DNA of 64,000 bases from Neodontobutis hainanensis (lineage: Eukaryota; Chordata; Actinopteri; Gobiiformes; Odontobutidae). The notes below the pieces were generated by a model that saw only the letters and a program-made list of their open reading frames with translations, made no database searches and was not told the origin of the DNA. Shown here in pieces: positions 1-13,022 of the stretch (the stretch's first letter is position 1; each line of letters begins with the position of its first letter). Location: NCBI GenBank assembly GCA_024349245.1, contig JALDNG010000476.1:1-64000 (forward strand), in the 5' to 3' direction. The position numbers and the translations under genes were made by a program.

Positions 1-210
1 TCTCGATATGTTTCAGCGAGAGCTCCTTGATTCATTGATTTAGTTGATATTGGAACCTCCAAATTACTATTTTTAAGAATTTTGCAGATCATAAATAGTG
101 TCAAAGAGCGGTAATGTCGCAATGAAACCGCCTCGATTGAATATTTCGGCGAACTGGCGCCATCATTCAAAAACCTGGATTTACCACCTAAAATGTGTAA
201 TAAAATCTAA
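1..210 (+). pseudogene. possible hAT-family transposase relic
   Basis: One plus-strand frame runs from the window edge to a stop near position 210, with only two internal stops (a TGA near 34 and a TAA near 112). It shows DIGTS near 49-63 and LDLPPK near 174-191. In hAT-type (zinc-finger BED/GTF2IRD2-like) transposases a D-x-(T/S) block followed by an LDLPW-like block is familiar, and the order fits loosely. The segment is clearly richer in GC than the sequence to its right. The 5' part lies outside the window. This is pattern memory on a short stretch; another transposase type, or the end of a short-intron gene, is possible. Confidence 0.3.
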
Positions 211-214
211 GATT

Positions 215-3200
215 CTCCAATAATATTTGTATTAAATTTATCAACATGTTATAATTAACGACACCTTTTTATTATTTTTAATGTTTATTATGAATATATA
301 ATTAGGTTTGAGATGGAGTAAACATTAGGAAAAATAAATGGATCAAAATAAATCCAGTCAAAATATTTTAATTAATCAGAGTATTAGCCACCGAAAAATT
401 CACACTTTATCTTGTGCCACTTCCGGTAGATATTGCCGGGCTTTCATTGTTTTTAACGCCCACAAATTCCTGCACAAACACGATAAACATTTTCCTCGAA
501 TTATTTGTTATTTTAGATATTTAAAAATCATTAAATTAAAAATGTTTAAATTATCAGTTAAGGTGATAGCTTGAATAAAATGTATGAGAATTTTTCATGT
601 AGAAAAAGTATGCGACATGTTTCCGATATTCACAATCAATGAATCGGTTGGCAATTAAGTATATTTTTACTTCTCGAATCATCGTTCCCTGAATATAATA
701 GCTCAAAAATTTTTAAGATATAATAATATCGTTCATTGAAATAAAATGAAAAATAATTTTAACCGTAAATTTGCAAAATTCGTTAACTCTCGCCCATACG
801 AATCTTTATTAAGATAATCTATCTTTTCTAACCCGCAAATTTCAACAGGCGTTATCTTCGAACTTCAAACAATAAAAATTATTTTCAAAATATGCGATTG
901 ATTCATTAATATAAGATATTAATTTTTATGGGTTGCTGTAGCAAGCTGAAATTTATGAGCATTTAATTTTGAAATTCGTGGTTTTTGAAAGCTGCCGATT
1001 AACTGTTTACGAAGCATTTATGTTTAATCTTTTGCATAATTTGTAAGAAAAATTTATGTTTGAAGATTCGAACGGGTGTTCATTTCTGGTGAAAACTAAA
1101 ATTTCATATTTAACTTAATATTGAAACCCAATCTGCTACTTTTATCCTTTTGAAAAATCAAAATGCTTAAATAGGCCCATAACGAATTGATTTTCAAAAT
1201 GATTACAATTCATATAACTGATAACCAAGGTGCATTTCATATAGTATCACAATTCAAGAATAATTAACGATAAAAATGATCTTAATTTGTTCAAATAATA
1301 TCAAAAGGATTGCAATTAACGAGTGTCAAAATTTGAAAAAAATTGAAACGGTTAACCGTAAAATTTGCAGATTATAAAGAATCACTGCAGGTAATAGTTC
1401 GCAATTAGCTTAAAACATCCAAAATATTCGGGTTGACGTTAATTTACGAAAATTTTATTTTGGCGTTAAAACGTGCATTATTTTAAGATTTATTCAAGTT
1501 ATTTATCATATCATTATGATAAAAATATCAGTGGAAACATAAATTTAAGGTAGCCATGTTTATTAAAAATAATCAAAATTATTTGTCAATTTTATAATTA
1601 ACATGCGCCTGACATACTTCTTTTTCATTTTCAATGCTTTGAAAGCTTAAACTCCGAAAATGAACGAATATATGATTTCAATATTAAACTATCGCGTTCT
1701 GCGAGGTTCGTCGTTTGAAAAAGTGTAAACATACTTTATTAATTAAAAACTCAAGTTTTACTTGTTGTATTTAGCAATATTAATAAATGGAATATTTAAT
1801 TTACGCAAGCCCAAGAGATACAATCAACCTGTTATATAACAGGCTATCTTAGTAGCTTGGTATTTTTTCAATAACGGCATTCTATTGAGAAATTTTTTTT
1901 ATGAATTTTTACATTTATAAGTAAAGTTATTGTCTTTTCTCTTTGTATTAATTTCAAATTACGAATCATAGACATAAATTATTCATCATGTTCTTTTATT
2001 ATTAATTGATGATGATGAGAACGTAGAGGAATATTCTCATTTCTTGGACGAATTAATGTAAAGGCTGGTAATTTATTAATTTGTTAAGTTTTCAAAAACA
2101 TTTAAAATATAAACTGTCTCATTTTTATCTCCCAAAAAACAAACTATTCATGTTTAGTAAGTAAATAATAATCACACAAGAGTATTGGGGTGATTTTGCT
2201 ATCTTTTAATCATCAAAACTAGGGCACAGATATATTCATATTTGAAGAGTAATTAACTCCTAAAATATTTTATCAATCTTATAATTTTCTTGATTTACAT
2301 TTTTTAAATTCACCATTTAAACCGTATGGCTGATTACGTTTTGCATATTTCAAAATTGATAGGTTTTAAGCCTAGTATTCAAGTTTGAAAAATACAAACA
2401 TTAACATAATTTCGACTTGTTACGATTAACGTTTTTTGCATGGTCTCAAATTATTTTACACAAATTAGGTATTCCACTCAAATTTCTAACAATGATAATT
2501 ACTTGGCATATATAAAAACCGCTTCATCATATGTTTCTTAAACAGCGATATCCAATCATTTGTCACAAAAATATTTTATTTGTGAAATAAATTGTAATAA
2601 CAATTGACGTGTTTTGTCGTGAGAATTCGTATATTTCGTATTTTGCCGTCAATTGTTTGAAAATATAAATTTTTATCGACTGATTGTATTTTTATATTAG
2701 TCTCAAAATATGTAAAAATATTACACAAATAATACAGTTAACAAGAATAAAATCTCTCAAATATTCTTAATTCTGTTAAACTATTATTTTAAAATAATAG
2801 ATTCACGAAATTCACACCGTTGAGTCTTGAGTATCTAATGTACTATGTCTTTAAATTTCTAAATCCAAAATGCGATTCCTGACTCGTTTTCAATCGAACT
2901 TAACGCCTCTGTATAAATAAACTGCACCAAATTATTTTGGCTTCAAAAGGGAAGTCTTTCGTGATATTTTTTTGACGAATTTGAAGGTATGTTTTTATTT
3001 ATGTCAGATTTATAATATTTTGAAGCCATCTCATTTTCATCTCTGCAAGCATCGTTTTAAACTATTTGTAAAAGCACAATAACTAAATATTGATTTCTTT
3101 AATAACTTATGCAATGGATTTTTGCGAATTTTCATTGATATTTTATCACACGTTTTGTGGTGTTTTTTGGATAGGTTACAGCTGAAAAACTGCCATACTC

Positions 3201-3990
3201 TAATTTAATCACTATTATAGATATTTTTCACATTTGTAGATAACACAGATGCGCACACAAATAAAATTGATGTTCTAAACATAATTTATAATAGACAGTA
3301 CATGCAGAATTCCTCTTAATATTAAAACAATAGAAACATTAATCTTAATAATTTTGTGGGTGAAGGAAAAAGTTGATTAAAACCTTGATTGTTCCTGTCT
3401 TTCCTTAAAATCCCTTTCACGAGAGGAAAGAAAGAGAAACAAATTTTGTCACCATGATTTCTAAAACAATCGAAATTTTCACATTCATCAAAAGTCCCAT
3501 TATTTATATAAATTTTATTTTTGCACATATTTAATAACTGATCAAAAATGTTGTTATTTAACAAAAATTTCAAAGAAAATAAATATACTTTTTGAGCTTG
3601 AATATTTAAGAATTTTCGGTTTTATGTGACATTAAAAAATTTTAGACTAACACGAGTTATTACGAACTAAGCCAATTAAATATTCTAGCACATGCGTTTA
3701 AGTTATTATTTCTTCATACCCTATTCTATTAAAGATTCAAAATGCTTTTAAAAAGAAGAAGATATGCATTGTTTGCGGAATTGTATTTTTGATAATTCAT
3801 CAAAATAGTATTTATACCTGATTACTTTTATAAACTGCGCATGTATCACATTTATATTTCTCTAACGAATATTATCGGGTAATTCTAATTTGAGAAACTT
3901 AAAATGTAAAATATTGACTTTCGAAAACCTAATTCGTCAATGAATTTATACAGCGTAGTTTGCACCTTGTGGTACATTTTCAACTGAGAG
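215..3990. other. AT-rich non-coding stretch
   Basis: No frame is open for long here. The longest candidates, 338-574 (plus) and 3322-3573 (minus), have no ATG at their start and no recognisable motif, though both are slightly less AT-rich than their surroundings. Two perfect palindromes stand out: 16 bp at 1828-1843 and 20 bp at 2781-2800. Nothing else can be supported. Confidence 0.5.
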
Positions 3991-4250
3991 CGTGTTTACA
4001 CAATCACTCTACACTTTCGATAAAATTCGTAATTGACCAATTTTGAGCTTCAATTTTCTTCAATACCCGTATCAATGTATGTCCCAACATCTGATAGCTT
4101 GCGATTCTACATCTTAAACTACCTTCGTCGTTTTGGCAACACTCAGAGAAACAAAAGTAATCTAGGAATACTATCCAGTACTTATACTTTCGCAGCTTCG
4201 GCGCCACTTCCACAAAGGCTGTTCTTATCACGATCTACTTCTTTTTAAGC
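3990..4250. other. unassigned GC-elevated island
   Basis: Both strands are open for about 70 codons (plus 4033-4248, minus 4004-4231), and the base composition is above background. It ends about 250 bp from the C-terminal end of the Tc1/IS630-like relic at 4500-5452, so it may be flanking element sequence. No motif I know is visible in either reading, and I could not choose a strand. It may also be an exon or an unrelated transposon piece. Confidence 0.3.
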
Positions 4251-4499
4251 AAACTCATTTTTTGGAATAGGTTATTTTCTATCAATGATTATTATGTTAT
4301 AGTTTATTCACGATGTTTTTATAATCAGTTTTATCTATTTCATTTGAAATGTGTAAGTCTCGAGTTAACACCTTGCCGCCCGCGCTGTTTAACTGAATCT
4401 GTCATTCCGTCTTTTATTGTCAATATTACTCACCAATAATTTAAGTAATTTAAAATTTTGACAAATTTACATTTATAGTGTCAAGAAAAGAACTAAAGC

Positions 4500-5452
4500 T
4501 AAATGGAAGGTTTGATCTTTGTCTGTCTCTTTTTTCCAGGCGGTAATTTACAAATGACCTACAGCGTAATATATAATTCGATAAATTATCTGTTGATATT
4601 GCAGAACAGGATTCCTGGATCCGATTTAATAGATTGTTTCTCCCTTCTCTTCTATTACAATTCGTTAAATTAGAGAGTCGCTCTACTCAAAGATTCAGGA
4701 ATAGACTGTATCTAGAACGGAATTTGATGTCGTATGTATAGGAATCCATGAAGTCTTCATAAAAATGGTAGAATCGAGCGTCGTAAATTATTCAAGTATA
4801 AGTATATCGTGCCCCGTTCCCAGTAATTAGAACAAGATCCAACAAAAAAATCTTAAAATATCGAGGAGGTGACAAATGAGAGAATAATTGCATGGGACGA
4901 AGCAGTGATGATGCTATTAATTGCAAGGATCATTCTTAAATTTTCCCCCTGAATTCGTAATAACTGGATTTGGTTTATTTCCAACTCTAGACCACAAATG
5001 TGTTTTTATATCAAGATTAAACAGGGATTCGTTGATATATATAATGTCAGAATACCTCAGATGTGAGGTAACTGATTGCGACCGTCGAACGTATTGTACT
5101 CTTTCTTCTTTCTGGAATCGGTCGGAGGAGCTTCCAGTCATTTCCACACTGTGGCAGGATGAAAAATACTTCTCAACTTGATGTGAAACTTAAGCGAGAG
5201 TATATGAGTTGTTGCCGTCAGCCAAGCCATGTTTAGTATCGATTATGGCCTGATTGAGTTTTTTGGTGGACTCCTCATTTGTTCCTTATTTATACAGATC
5301 CATACTCGTCGAAACACTTTATGATGTATGTGAGAGTTTAAGTATAGTGTATCTAAAAGCCTCGATACTTCCCTTCTGGGCTTCCCTTCGTTGAAAACTT
5401 TGTATACAACCATGTTTCTTAGGTCACTCGAAATTGAATTCTTTTTACTCAT
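4500..5452 (-). pseudogene. dead Tc1/IS630-like DDE transposase
   Basis: Tc1/mariner/IS630-type transposases cut and paste DNA using a DDE triad. Reading on the minus strand, an ATG at 5450-5452 opens a helix-turn-helix-like start (MSKKNSISSDLRNMVVYKVF, then RREVSRLLD). The first catalytic block is IIYINESLFNL near 5020-5045, followed by LWSRVGNKPNPV. The second is an IIYDARFYHF block near 4765-4790, then YDIKF and SLFLN before a stop near 4665. The C-terminal tail ends in RLEKRDRQRS near 4510. Total span is about 950 bp, close to the family's 330 codons. The first catalytic Asp is Asn (codon 5031-5033). The frame shifts at least twice and has several stops, so it cannot act. I saw no convincing terminal inverted repeats. 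Family is secure; subfamily is not. Confidence 0.85.
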
Positions 5453-5519
5453 TGTGAGAGCAACAACTTATCGACGTCATAGATTATAGATAAATAGATA
5501 CCAATTAGGTATATATTAC

Positions 5520-5650
5520 AATAGGTGTTCTCCCACTGCTCATTTTCCCGCATTCGCAGCGGCTAGCAGTGTCTCTTCATCATGCCAACTTCCATGATGT
5601 CTATCCATGTCTTTTGGCGATGTTTCGTCCTTTACACTCATCAAAAAATG
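5520..5650 (-). other. GC-elevated segment next to the transposase start
   Basis: Just upstream of the transposase ATG (minus strand) lies about 130 bp of much higher GC than the neighbourhood. On the minus strand it holds a 36-codon frame starting MSVKDETSP near 5643 and ending near 5535. It may be the element's untranslated end or a short exon of a host gene. No family is recognised. Confidence 0.2.
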
Positions 5651-8600
5651 AATTAAAATGCACAGTATGTGCTAATAAGAGTTTAATGCTTAATGGTGAG
5701 TTATTTAAAATTATTTTCATATTCAAAAATATTCCCTCATTATGATTCATTTTTCAATGTCTTCGAAAGAAGTCACATATGGCAAAAAATTCTTATTTTG
5801 CGCTTCGACGCATTCTTAGAATTTTGCAAAATTATTAATTATTTTAATTATTGGTGCGGAATATTGGCGGCTAAGACGCGCAATATTGACGGACAAACCA
5901 GGTTGAAGTATATATCATAAAACTTTGTAACACTTGATTGTATTTTAATCTATTCTTCATTTTTTAAGGATTAATTTTTTGACGTCTTAATAAGCATCGG
6001 TTTAAATTGAACGATAAATTCTACGCTAAAGGCACTTTTGTGGATCAAATAGAAATAAGATTTTAAGAGTTACAAATAATTTAAATAAACCGTGAAAAAT
6101 TACTCATAAATTATGAAATAAAAAATTATTGAAGTCTTACAGAACTGAGTGCTTTTTCGAAACCATATGTAAGAATTGAATACAGGTTGTAAGTTTTCAA
6201 TGTATTGATATGGAGTAAGTTTTCAAATATTCCATTCATTTTGAATTGTTATTACAACCAGAATATAATTTGTAGCATTTCGACTCTATTTAAAAAGAGA
6301 ATAACTTTTGACTTTTACACATTATTCTTCTCGGCCAATTCATCACTTTTTTGACTCTCGGTTTATGTATTTATAATTTAAGAGCTATTTTTTAGCATCT
6401 TCAGCGATCTTAAAACAAAAATCATAAAAGTATTCTTTATCAGTTTAAATATTCCCTGATTTTATATATGAAAATGACGACTTAGAGTCTTTTTTTATTG
6501 ATATGTTTTATTTGGTTGAACATTATAAGTATATTTTTCATTCAAAAACGAAAAATTTCAAACCATTCCGAATAATTCAAACTGTGAAGTATGTCTATTT
6601 TTTTCATATCGATGAGAAAAAGTGAGGATATGAATGGCGGAGGGTTAATATAGGCGTTCGTCATATCTCGTAATCTTGTCAGCTGAGCATGCTCAAAACT
6701 ATACGAAATCAGAGTCGAGTAGAATCATTATCCAAAGAGACGCTGTTACTCCGTTATCTTGCACTATAGGACAAGAGGAGTGCTATAGGCAGGGATAATT
6801 TCAAAATAACCTAGTCCAGGTTCATGTGTCTAATCTTCATTTATGTTAAATGTATGTTGATTAAAGGGGATGAATAAATTTACCATTTAAATGTTTAAAA
6901 AATAACTGTATCATTTTTTCGACATTAATATACGTAAATCAACGAGTATTAATAATGTTATAATAACTTTCCAGTATAAATAGATTGAGATTATTGTAAC
7001 AGGCTTTCATAAATTTATGGCGATAGAAGTTAATTTTCATGATTCAAAGTAGCTTGAAGTACAATACATAATTCATGAATGATGGTGAATTTCTCGATAA
7101 AAAAAGCGCAAACCTGAAAAATAGAACAAAATAACAAATCAAGTTAAATGTAATACATGAAAGTATAAAATATTTATGATACCAAGTTTGTTTTGATATT
7201 TTTGTCACCTTAAATATATTATAGAAGAAAAAATGCAATCATTATCTCTTGTGCATCTAAGGGTGATTTTCGCTATTTCCCAGTCTTCGTTATTGTTTTT
7301 TCAAAAGATATCTTTCTCTCAAGAAAAAAAGCATTTGAAATCATGTACATATTATATCATCAATCTGAAAAAAGAGAATTATTTTCAACATAAATAGAAA
7401 TAATCATATTAAATTGAGAAATATGCCATTTATGATACTATTTAACATGCTATCCTGAGCTCTAACCAAAATTAAACTTAAATAGAAAGTGGTTTAGCGC
7501 ATATATAATAACATTTTTTGAATTATGCAATTGAAAAAAAGTAAACCAACAAAATATTTTTGTGTAGATCAAATGCAGCAAAGGAATCGAATGATTAATC
7601 ATGCTATTAATGCCTCTAGTGGGAGTTTTTTTAGTTATTTTTCTGGTACAGTAAAAAATTTAGATAAATATTTGATTTTGCGCAAAAACTAAAGTGGTTT
7701 ATTATTTTGATAGCCTGAATTTATTGCAATGCCCAAAGAGAGAAAGCTTAAAGGTAGTCAAAAAACTTGAGAGCTTTAACTTTTTTTTCTTCATTAAACA
7801 CATGAATATTTATGATTACTTGAAAAGATTTTTTCGAATAATCCAGGTTATCAATCAATTTTACTGATGTTTAATGGGAGATCGATAACGCCACAGCCAA
7901 GCTTTAAATTTAACTTATAAAGATCAAACGATGTCAACTGAAACTTAAAAATAAAAAATAGGTGAGAATATATTTTATTTATTTTTTCACTTCACGGAAG
8001 AGGTTAAACTGAAATAATATAAGATATACCTATACATGTTTTTTGCGAATCATATTTTAACACAATTTTTAAATTCGTATTATCTACCGCTCATAAAATA
8101 TTTATCTTTCCCCTTTTTATTATTAAAATATCCAAAGCATATCTTAATGTTCACTAAAAATTCGGAATCATTCGGCAGTGATTTAAAAAAAAGTATAAAA
8201 TTAACTATTTTTTCATATCTCATTTACGTATGTATCATATAGCACAAAAAACTAATTAGTCTCTTTTTAATAAACAAACACCTTATGAACAAAGTATTGA
8301 TTGAGTCACGTAAAATTTGGAGAATGTAAACCCCTATAAATAAATAAGTCACCAAATGTATGCCAGGCGATAATTTAAAATAAAAATAAATTTTCATGAA
8401 TAATGTTACAACTGATGAAAAACATGAAAAATCTTCAGCCGTTAAGTCAAATATTTGATAATATATTTCTCAAATAGTCGAGACGAAACAGAGTTCTTTT
8501 ATCAGGTGAATAAAATTTTCGATAGTGGTAACAATAGGGCAGTAAAATTGACCACTTATCTTGAAACGAAAATTTTAAGTGATTTTAATTTATGAAGATT

Positions 8601-10248
8601 CCCAAACTGAAAAATTTATCTGATAAACTTATTTCTTAATGAATCAAAATCAAATCAATCAAAGCATCATAAAATAATCTGATTTTATCTCTTCACGGTT
8701 GCACGATCTTGATTAAATTCAAATTATTTTCTGAAAATTCTCTCCGAAAAGGCGGGAGTCTAAATTTAAAACTTAAAGATTTATCTAAAAATATAGATAA
8801 TTAAATAATTTTAAAACTTCTGTGGAAGTTAAATACTCTTGATGTTTGCCCAATTTGGTTTTTTAATTTTCCCATTTCTATAACGCGATGATACATGGTA
8901 TAAATTCACAGTTTGTTGTTCACCTTGCCGAAAGTCATGAGTTCTTTTCAATTGAGATGGTAAAAATCTGGTTTTAATATAAATAGGATAAACTACCCAA
9001 TAGTCGATTTGTATCTCGAATATGTTTCAGAATACTCAGAGCATCAAAAAATGAACTTTAATAATTGGAGATATTTGAATAAACAGGAATAGATGAATAA
9101 AAACGTAATAGACCAATATTTTGCTTTATTTACTGACCTTAACCATTTTCAATTTTGTAAATTCTGGCACACTCAATACGATTTGCATTAAAAATGGAGA
9201 TATTTTAATATTCAATCCGATAAAGTTGTTGCAAACAACACTATAACATACTTAATAATTATATATAAAATGACATAAGTACGCATGAATATAACATGAA
9301 TAAAACAATTCTATATTACATAACATCTGATGTGTGTGAATATAAAATTGTTCTTAATATTTATTGACTTTTTTAATCTATTAAATTTAAATTCCATTTT
9401 TTTAATATAAAACAAAAATTAAGGGTGTGTAAAAAATATATTATTCATAAAAAAAAGAAATCTCTTGAAAATTAAAAAAATCAAAATAAACACAAAAAAC
9501 AATCTAAATGGTAATTTGTAATCGCAGCTAAAATATTAAAGAACAATATCTAATTTACTGTCAGATTTTGGAAGATTAAATATTTCAATATCTAAATTAT
9601 TCTTAAAACACGTTTTATTCAATTTACGATAAATCACAAATATTTTCAAATGTGAAAAAAATGTCCTTCTCTGAGAGTTGTTTACAAAAGTTCTTGTTAC
9701 TTTTTCACAAATTCAAATCTGAGATACGTAAAAGGAACATATCATTTCTTCCAAACAACACATGAAAAAATGAAGTTGATCCTTTCTTTAAAATTAAAAA
9801 ATAAAATTATTATACCTTCAAGCTATCATTTTAAAGTTTAGAATTTACCTGCAATGATATTTTTATCGAGGAATGAAGTTTAACTGACAAACCTTACATG
9901 ATAAAACCCAAAAATACTTGCCTAGGATAATATTTTAATGTATATGTTTCACTTCGACTAATGCTCATTTTTATGCTTACAATTTATATTATTTTCGTGA
10001 TTGTGTAACAAAATTATTCATTTTATCATAAGGCATTCTAACTTTAACTTATCACGATTACTTGAATCTTTAACTTGAACGAAATTAAATTTTGATAATT
10101 ATCAAAAATGTTTGTCTGTCTTTGGTAGTTTTAGCTATAATGTGGTAAATTACTTCAGCGCGTGTCCGAATTTATTCAGACATTTGACGTAAAACTTTCC
10201 ACAACAGTTAGTTTTCAATATTGAAAGACATTTTGAAATAAAATTATA
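5650..10248. other. AT-rich non-coding stretch
   Basis: No supported gene. A mildly GC-elevated patch at about 6640-6850 has no open frame on either strand and no tRNA-like boxes that fit together; it may be old transposon end sequence. The remainder is AT-rich with stops in all frames. Confidence 0.5.
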
Positions 10249-10355
10249 TGCCAGCTTCGGTTCATTTCTGCGTGGTCAATTGGAGTTATCACTGATGAGC
10301 ATCGATAGTGCCAACGTTCTATTCCTGCTATATCATCGTTTTCCAACATAGGAGT
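10249..10355 (+). mobile_element. tRNA-derived SINE, copy A
   Basis: The segment begins at the shared word TGCCAG and ends in a CCAACATAGGAG tail. It aligns without a gap larger than 1 bp over about 64 bp to the copy at 58336, sharing ATCACTGA, GAGCA, TCGAT, ATTCC and CAACAT in the same order. The tRNA internal promoter boxes are degraded here more than in the other copies. It lies 178 bp upstream of copy B in the same orientation. SINEs of this kind start as RNA polymerase III transcripts and are moved by LINE enzymes; no partner LINE is seen in the window. The 3' end is uncertain. Confidence 0.55.
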
Positions 10356-10426
10356 GGTAAATTAAAGCTAATTATTGGGGTGATGTCGTCCTTGAAGAAG
10401 TAAAACTGTTGGCATATCAAAGCGTG

Positions 10427-10620
10427 TGCCAGCTGTATTGAAACACGAGTGGTCCAGTAGTTTGATCATTTGAGAGATATATAGGTCGTAGGTTTGACTC
10501 TGGCAGAGTTAATCTTTTTCCAACAGTGGATGATACCATCTTCAGATAAATCAACCACTTTTGATGAGTTTGAAGCTTTATCTACTGTATCATGTTTGAT
10601 GAACTTACAAGAAGTCGTTG
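10427..10620 (+). mobile_element. tRNA-derived SINE, copy B
   Basis: The head looks like a tRNA: an A-box-like TGGTCCAGTAGTTTGA near 10450 and a B-box-like GGTTTGACTC near 10490, about 41 bp apart, which is tRNA spacing. The stems do not pair well, so this is not a working tRNA gene. After the B box comes a non-tRNA tail with CTTTTTCCAACAGTGGATGAT. The same head and tail order occurs in copy A and in the 58.3 kb copy. The 3' limit is set by where composition returns to AT-rich and is approximate. The tRNA of origin cannot be named with confidence; the A box resembles tRNA-Glu. Confidence 0.6.
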
Positions 10621-10639
10621 GATATAAATATAACTTTAT

Positions 10640-13020
10640 AATTTTTGAGCCATATATGAAAGTAATTTTATGAATAAGATGGAAACTTACATTATATGGT
10701 ACAATTTAAGCCAAAATTATTTGAAAATAAGACTATGAGATTAAAAAAGTAAATTTCAAGATTTACGTTTTGTTATTTTCTCGCTGGATATTGCAAATAT
10801 AAAATGAAAATATTTTTAACAGGATAAAATGACAAAATATTTTACAAAATATGAGCTAAAGTAAACTGTTAAAAATCGATTTTAAATAAAATATAATGCA
10901 ATTTACTTCACCGGGAAACCTTTCAACTAGAATAATTAAAAATATTATTTTATTTTTTGATTATTTATTTTTTAGAAAAGAAAGATTGGTCCTTAAAATA
11001 ATAAAATTGATATTTTATTGATATGAGGGTTTCAGTCGATCTTGAAAATTTAATTGATTACAAAATCAATTTTTAACCATTTTTGATGACTTTTATGTAT
11101 ATTTCAAGGTAAATTAACTTTATGAAGAAAATTATGCAGTATACGACCATCAAATATCCCTTCGATTTCATTCAAAACAGAATATTGCTTCAACCATCAC
11201 AGTTTTAATAATTTTATGAGAAATAGTGAAATATTATTCTTGTAAGATTTAATAAATCAGAAACAAAAATCATGTTCCTTGAATAATTATTCACAAATAT
11301 CTTTAAAATGATAACAGTTTATGTTTTTATACAACTTATTCAGAAAAAAGTAGCTATTATTAGTATATAAATAAATTCGGGCCCATTTGCGTTTTAAAGA
11401 TAATAAATTTAAGCTAAGTTGACTTTTTGATGGATTATAGGTATATTTTAAAAACGAACAGATTTTACTTTCATGTAATTGAGAAATTTAGGAGATTCCT
11501 AAATCAGAAAAGCTTAATATCCAAACAATATAATCTTCAAATATTAAAGAAATTTAAACCTAAAAAATTAAAGAAAAGCATGATTTTTAAAGACCATATG
11601 GTGAACAAGTATTTTCAAAAATAAAATATTCTCAACCAAAAAAGATTTTAAAAACTCAAAATTAATACTTAACTGACAAGATTACTATGAATGATAGAAT
11701 TGAGCAATAAAATCTCTTGTCATGACTGGGGAAAGAAACAAACAAATTTCTAACGAAAAGGTTTTTCAGTCTTTATAATAAAAATTGATTGTAAAATTTT
11801 CTGACAACGTAGATGTTGGCTTCAAAACAGAATGTTATTATCTTGTACCACAACATAGAAATATAACGCTTAATTGAATATATGATTTTTTCTTTTGGTT
11901 TTCTTACATTAGTTGATCTGTGATTATAAAGCTTTAATGTTCAAAAAAGTAAGAAGCTAATTGAGTAATTAAGGAGGATACACCCTATGACTCCACTGGC
12001 AGCAAGTAATTTTAAATATGTTAAAGATAAAGATTTTTATAATGCCTCAATATCTCATGTATTTTGGAGATATTATGATTATTGAGGATGGAGTGGTTCA
12101 ACCCACATATTTTCGGTATAATGGGCACGCACTTTAATGTCTCACATCCAATGATACGATTCCGACTCAGAGAGTATGAAAAAAAATTTTGAAATGGGGG
12201 ATATCAGTTGAAGATTTTCTTTTAATAATAATAGAAAGTAGGCAAATTTAAAACATGTACTATGAAAGAGTGGAATTCAGAGTTGTTAATTCATCCTTTA
12301 AATTATCTAGGATGCGTTGATATGATGCAAATTTATGAGATATCCCCATGTTCAATTGTAAAATCCGAATTTCCAAATGAGTAATGTACGGTTCATAATT
12401 TACTCATGGCAGTTTTCATCTCCACCAAATATAGGAATTTTTCGGTGTCACAAAATTTGATACAATCGGTTTAATCATAGACCTTCGATGTTTTAATAAA
12501 TGGTAACAAAAATATCATAAATTTATATGAGCATTCATATCTACATTTAAACTATTTCTACTCTTATATGCGTTTTTTGGTTTCTTATGGAATACAATTA
12601 AATGAATTAATTGAATTAAATGTTGTCTTTTATATCGTATGATATTATTGTGATGTTTTAAATTTTATTATTTTAACAAAATTGCGAAAATAATAGAACA
12701 AAAAATTTTATATAATACAGTAAAATTAATATGAAATTAAGATTGTAAATAAATTTTATAGTCAAAACGTGAATGAATATGTGGAGATTTTAATTTAACC
12801 AAATAATGTATGTTGGTCAAATAAAATATAAATTTTAGGTTAATTTAGTGTCAAATCACACATCATATATTCGAAATTAAGATTCCTTGTCTCATAATCA
12901 GGTCATTGTAATATGTAATAAATTTGAAAAATGATCATGTTCTAACTGCTTTTCCGTTTTATCTGTATTTTTCAATGTAAAATTCAAAATTTATTTGTAA
13001 AAATAAAAGTAAGTAAAAAT
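10640..13020. other. AT-rich non-coding stretch
   Basis: No supported gene. A 65-codon AT-rich frame at 11427-11624 (plus) is almost only Lys, Leu, Phe, Ile and Asn and looks like chance. The interval probably contains the 3' untranslated region and terminator of the minus-strand glycosyltransferase near its right end, but no clear polyadenylation site could be singled out among many AATAAA-like words. Confidence 0.5.
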
Positions 13021-13022
13021 GT

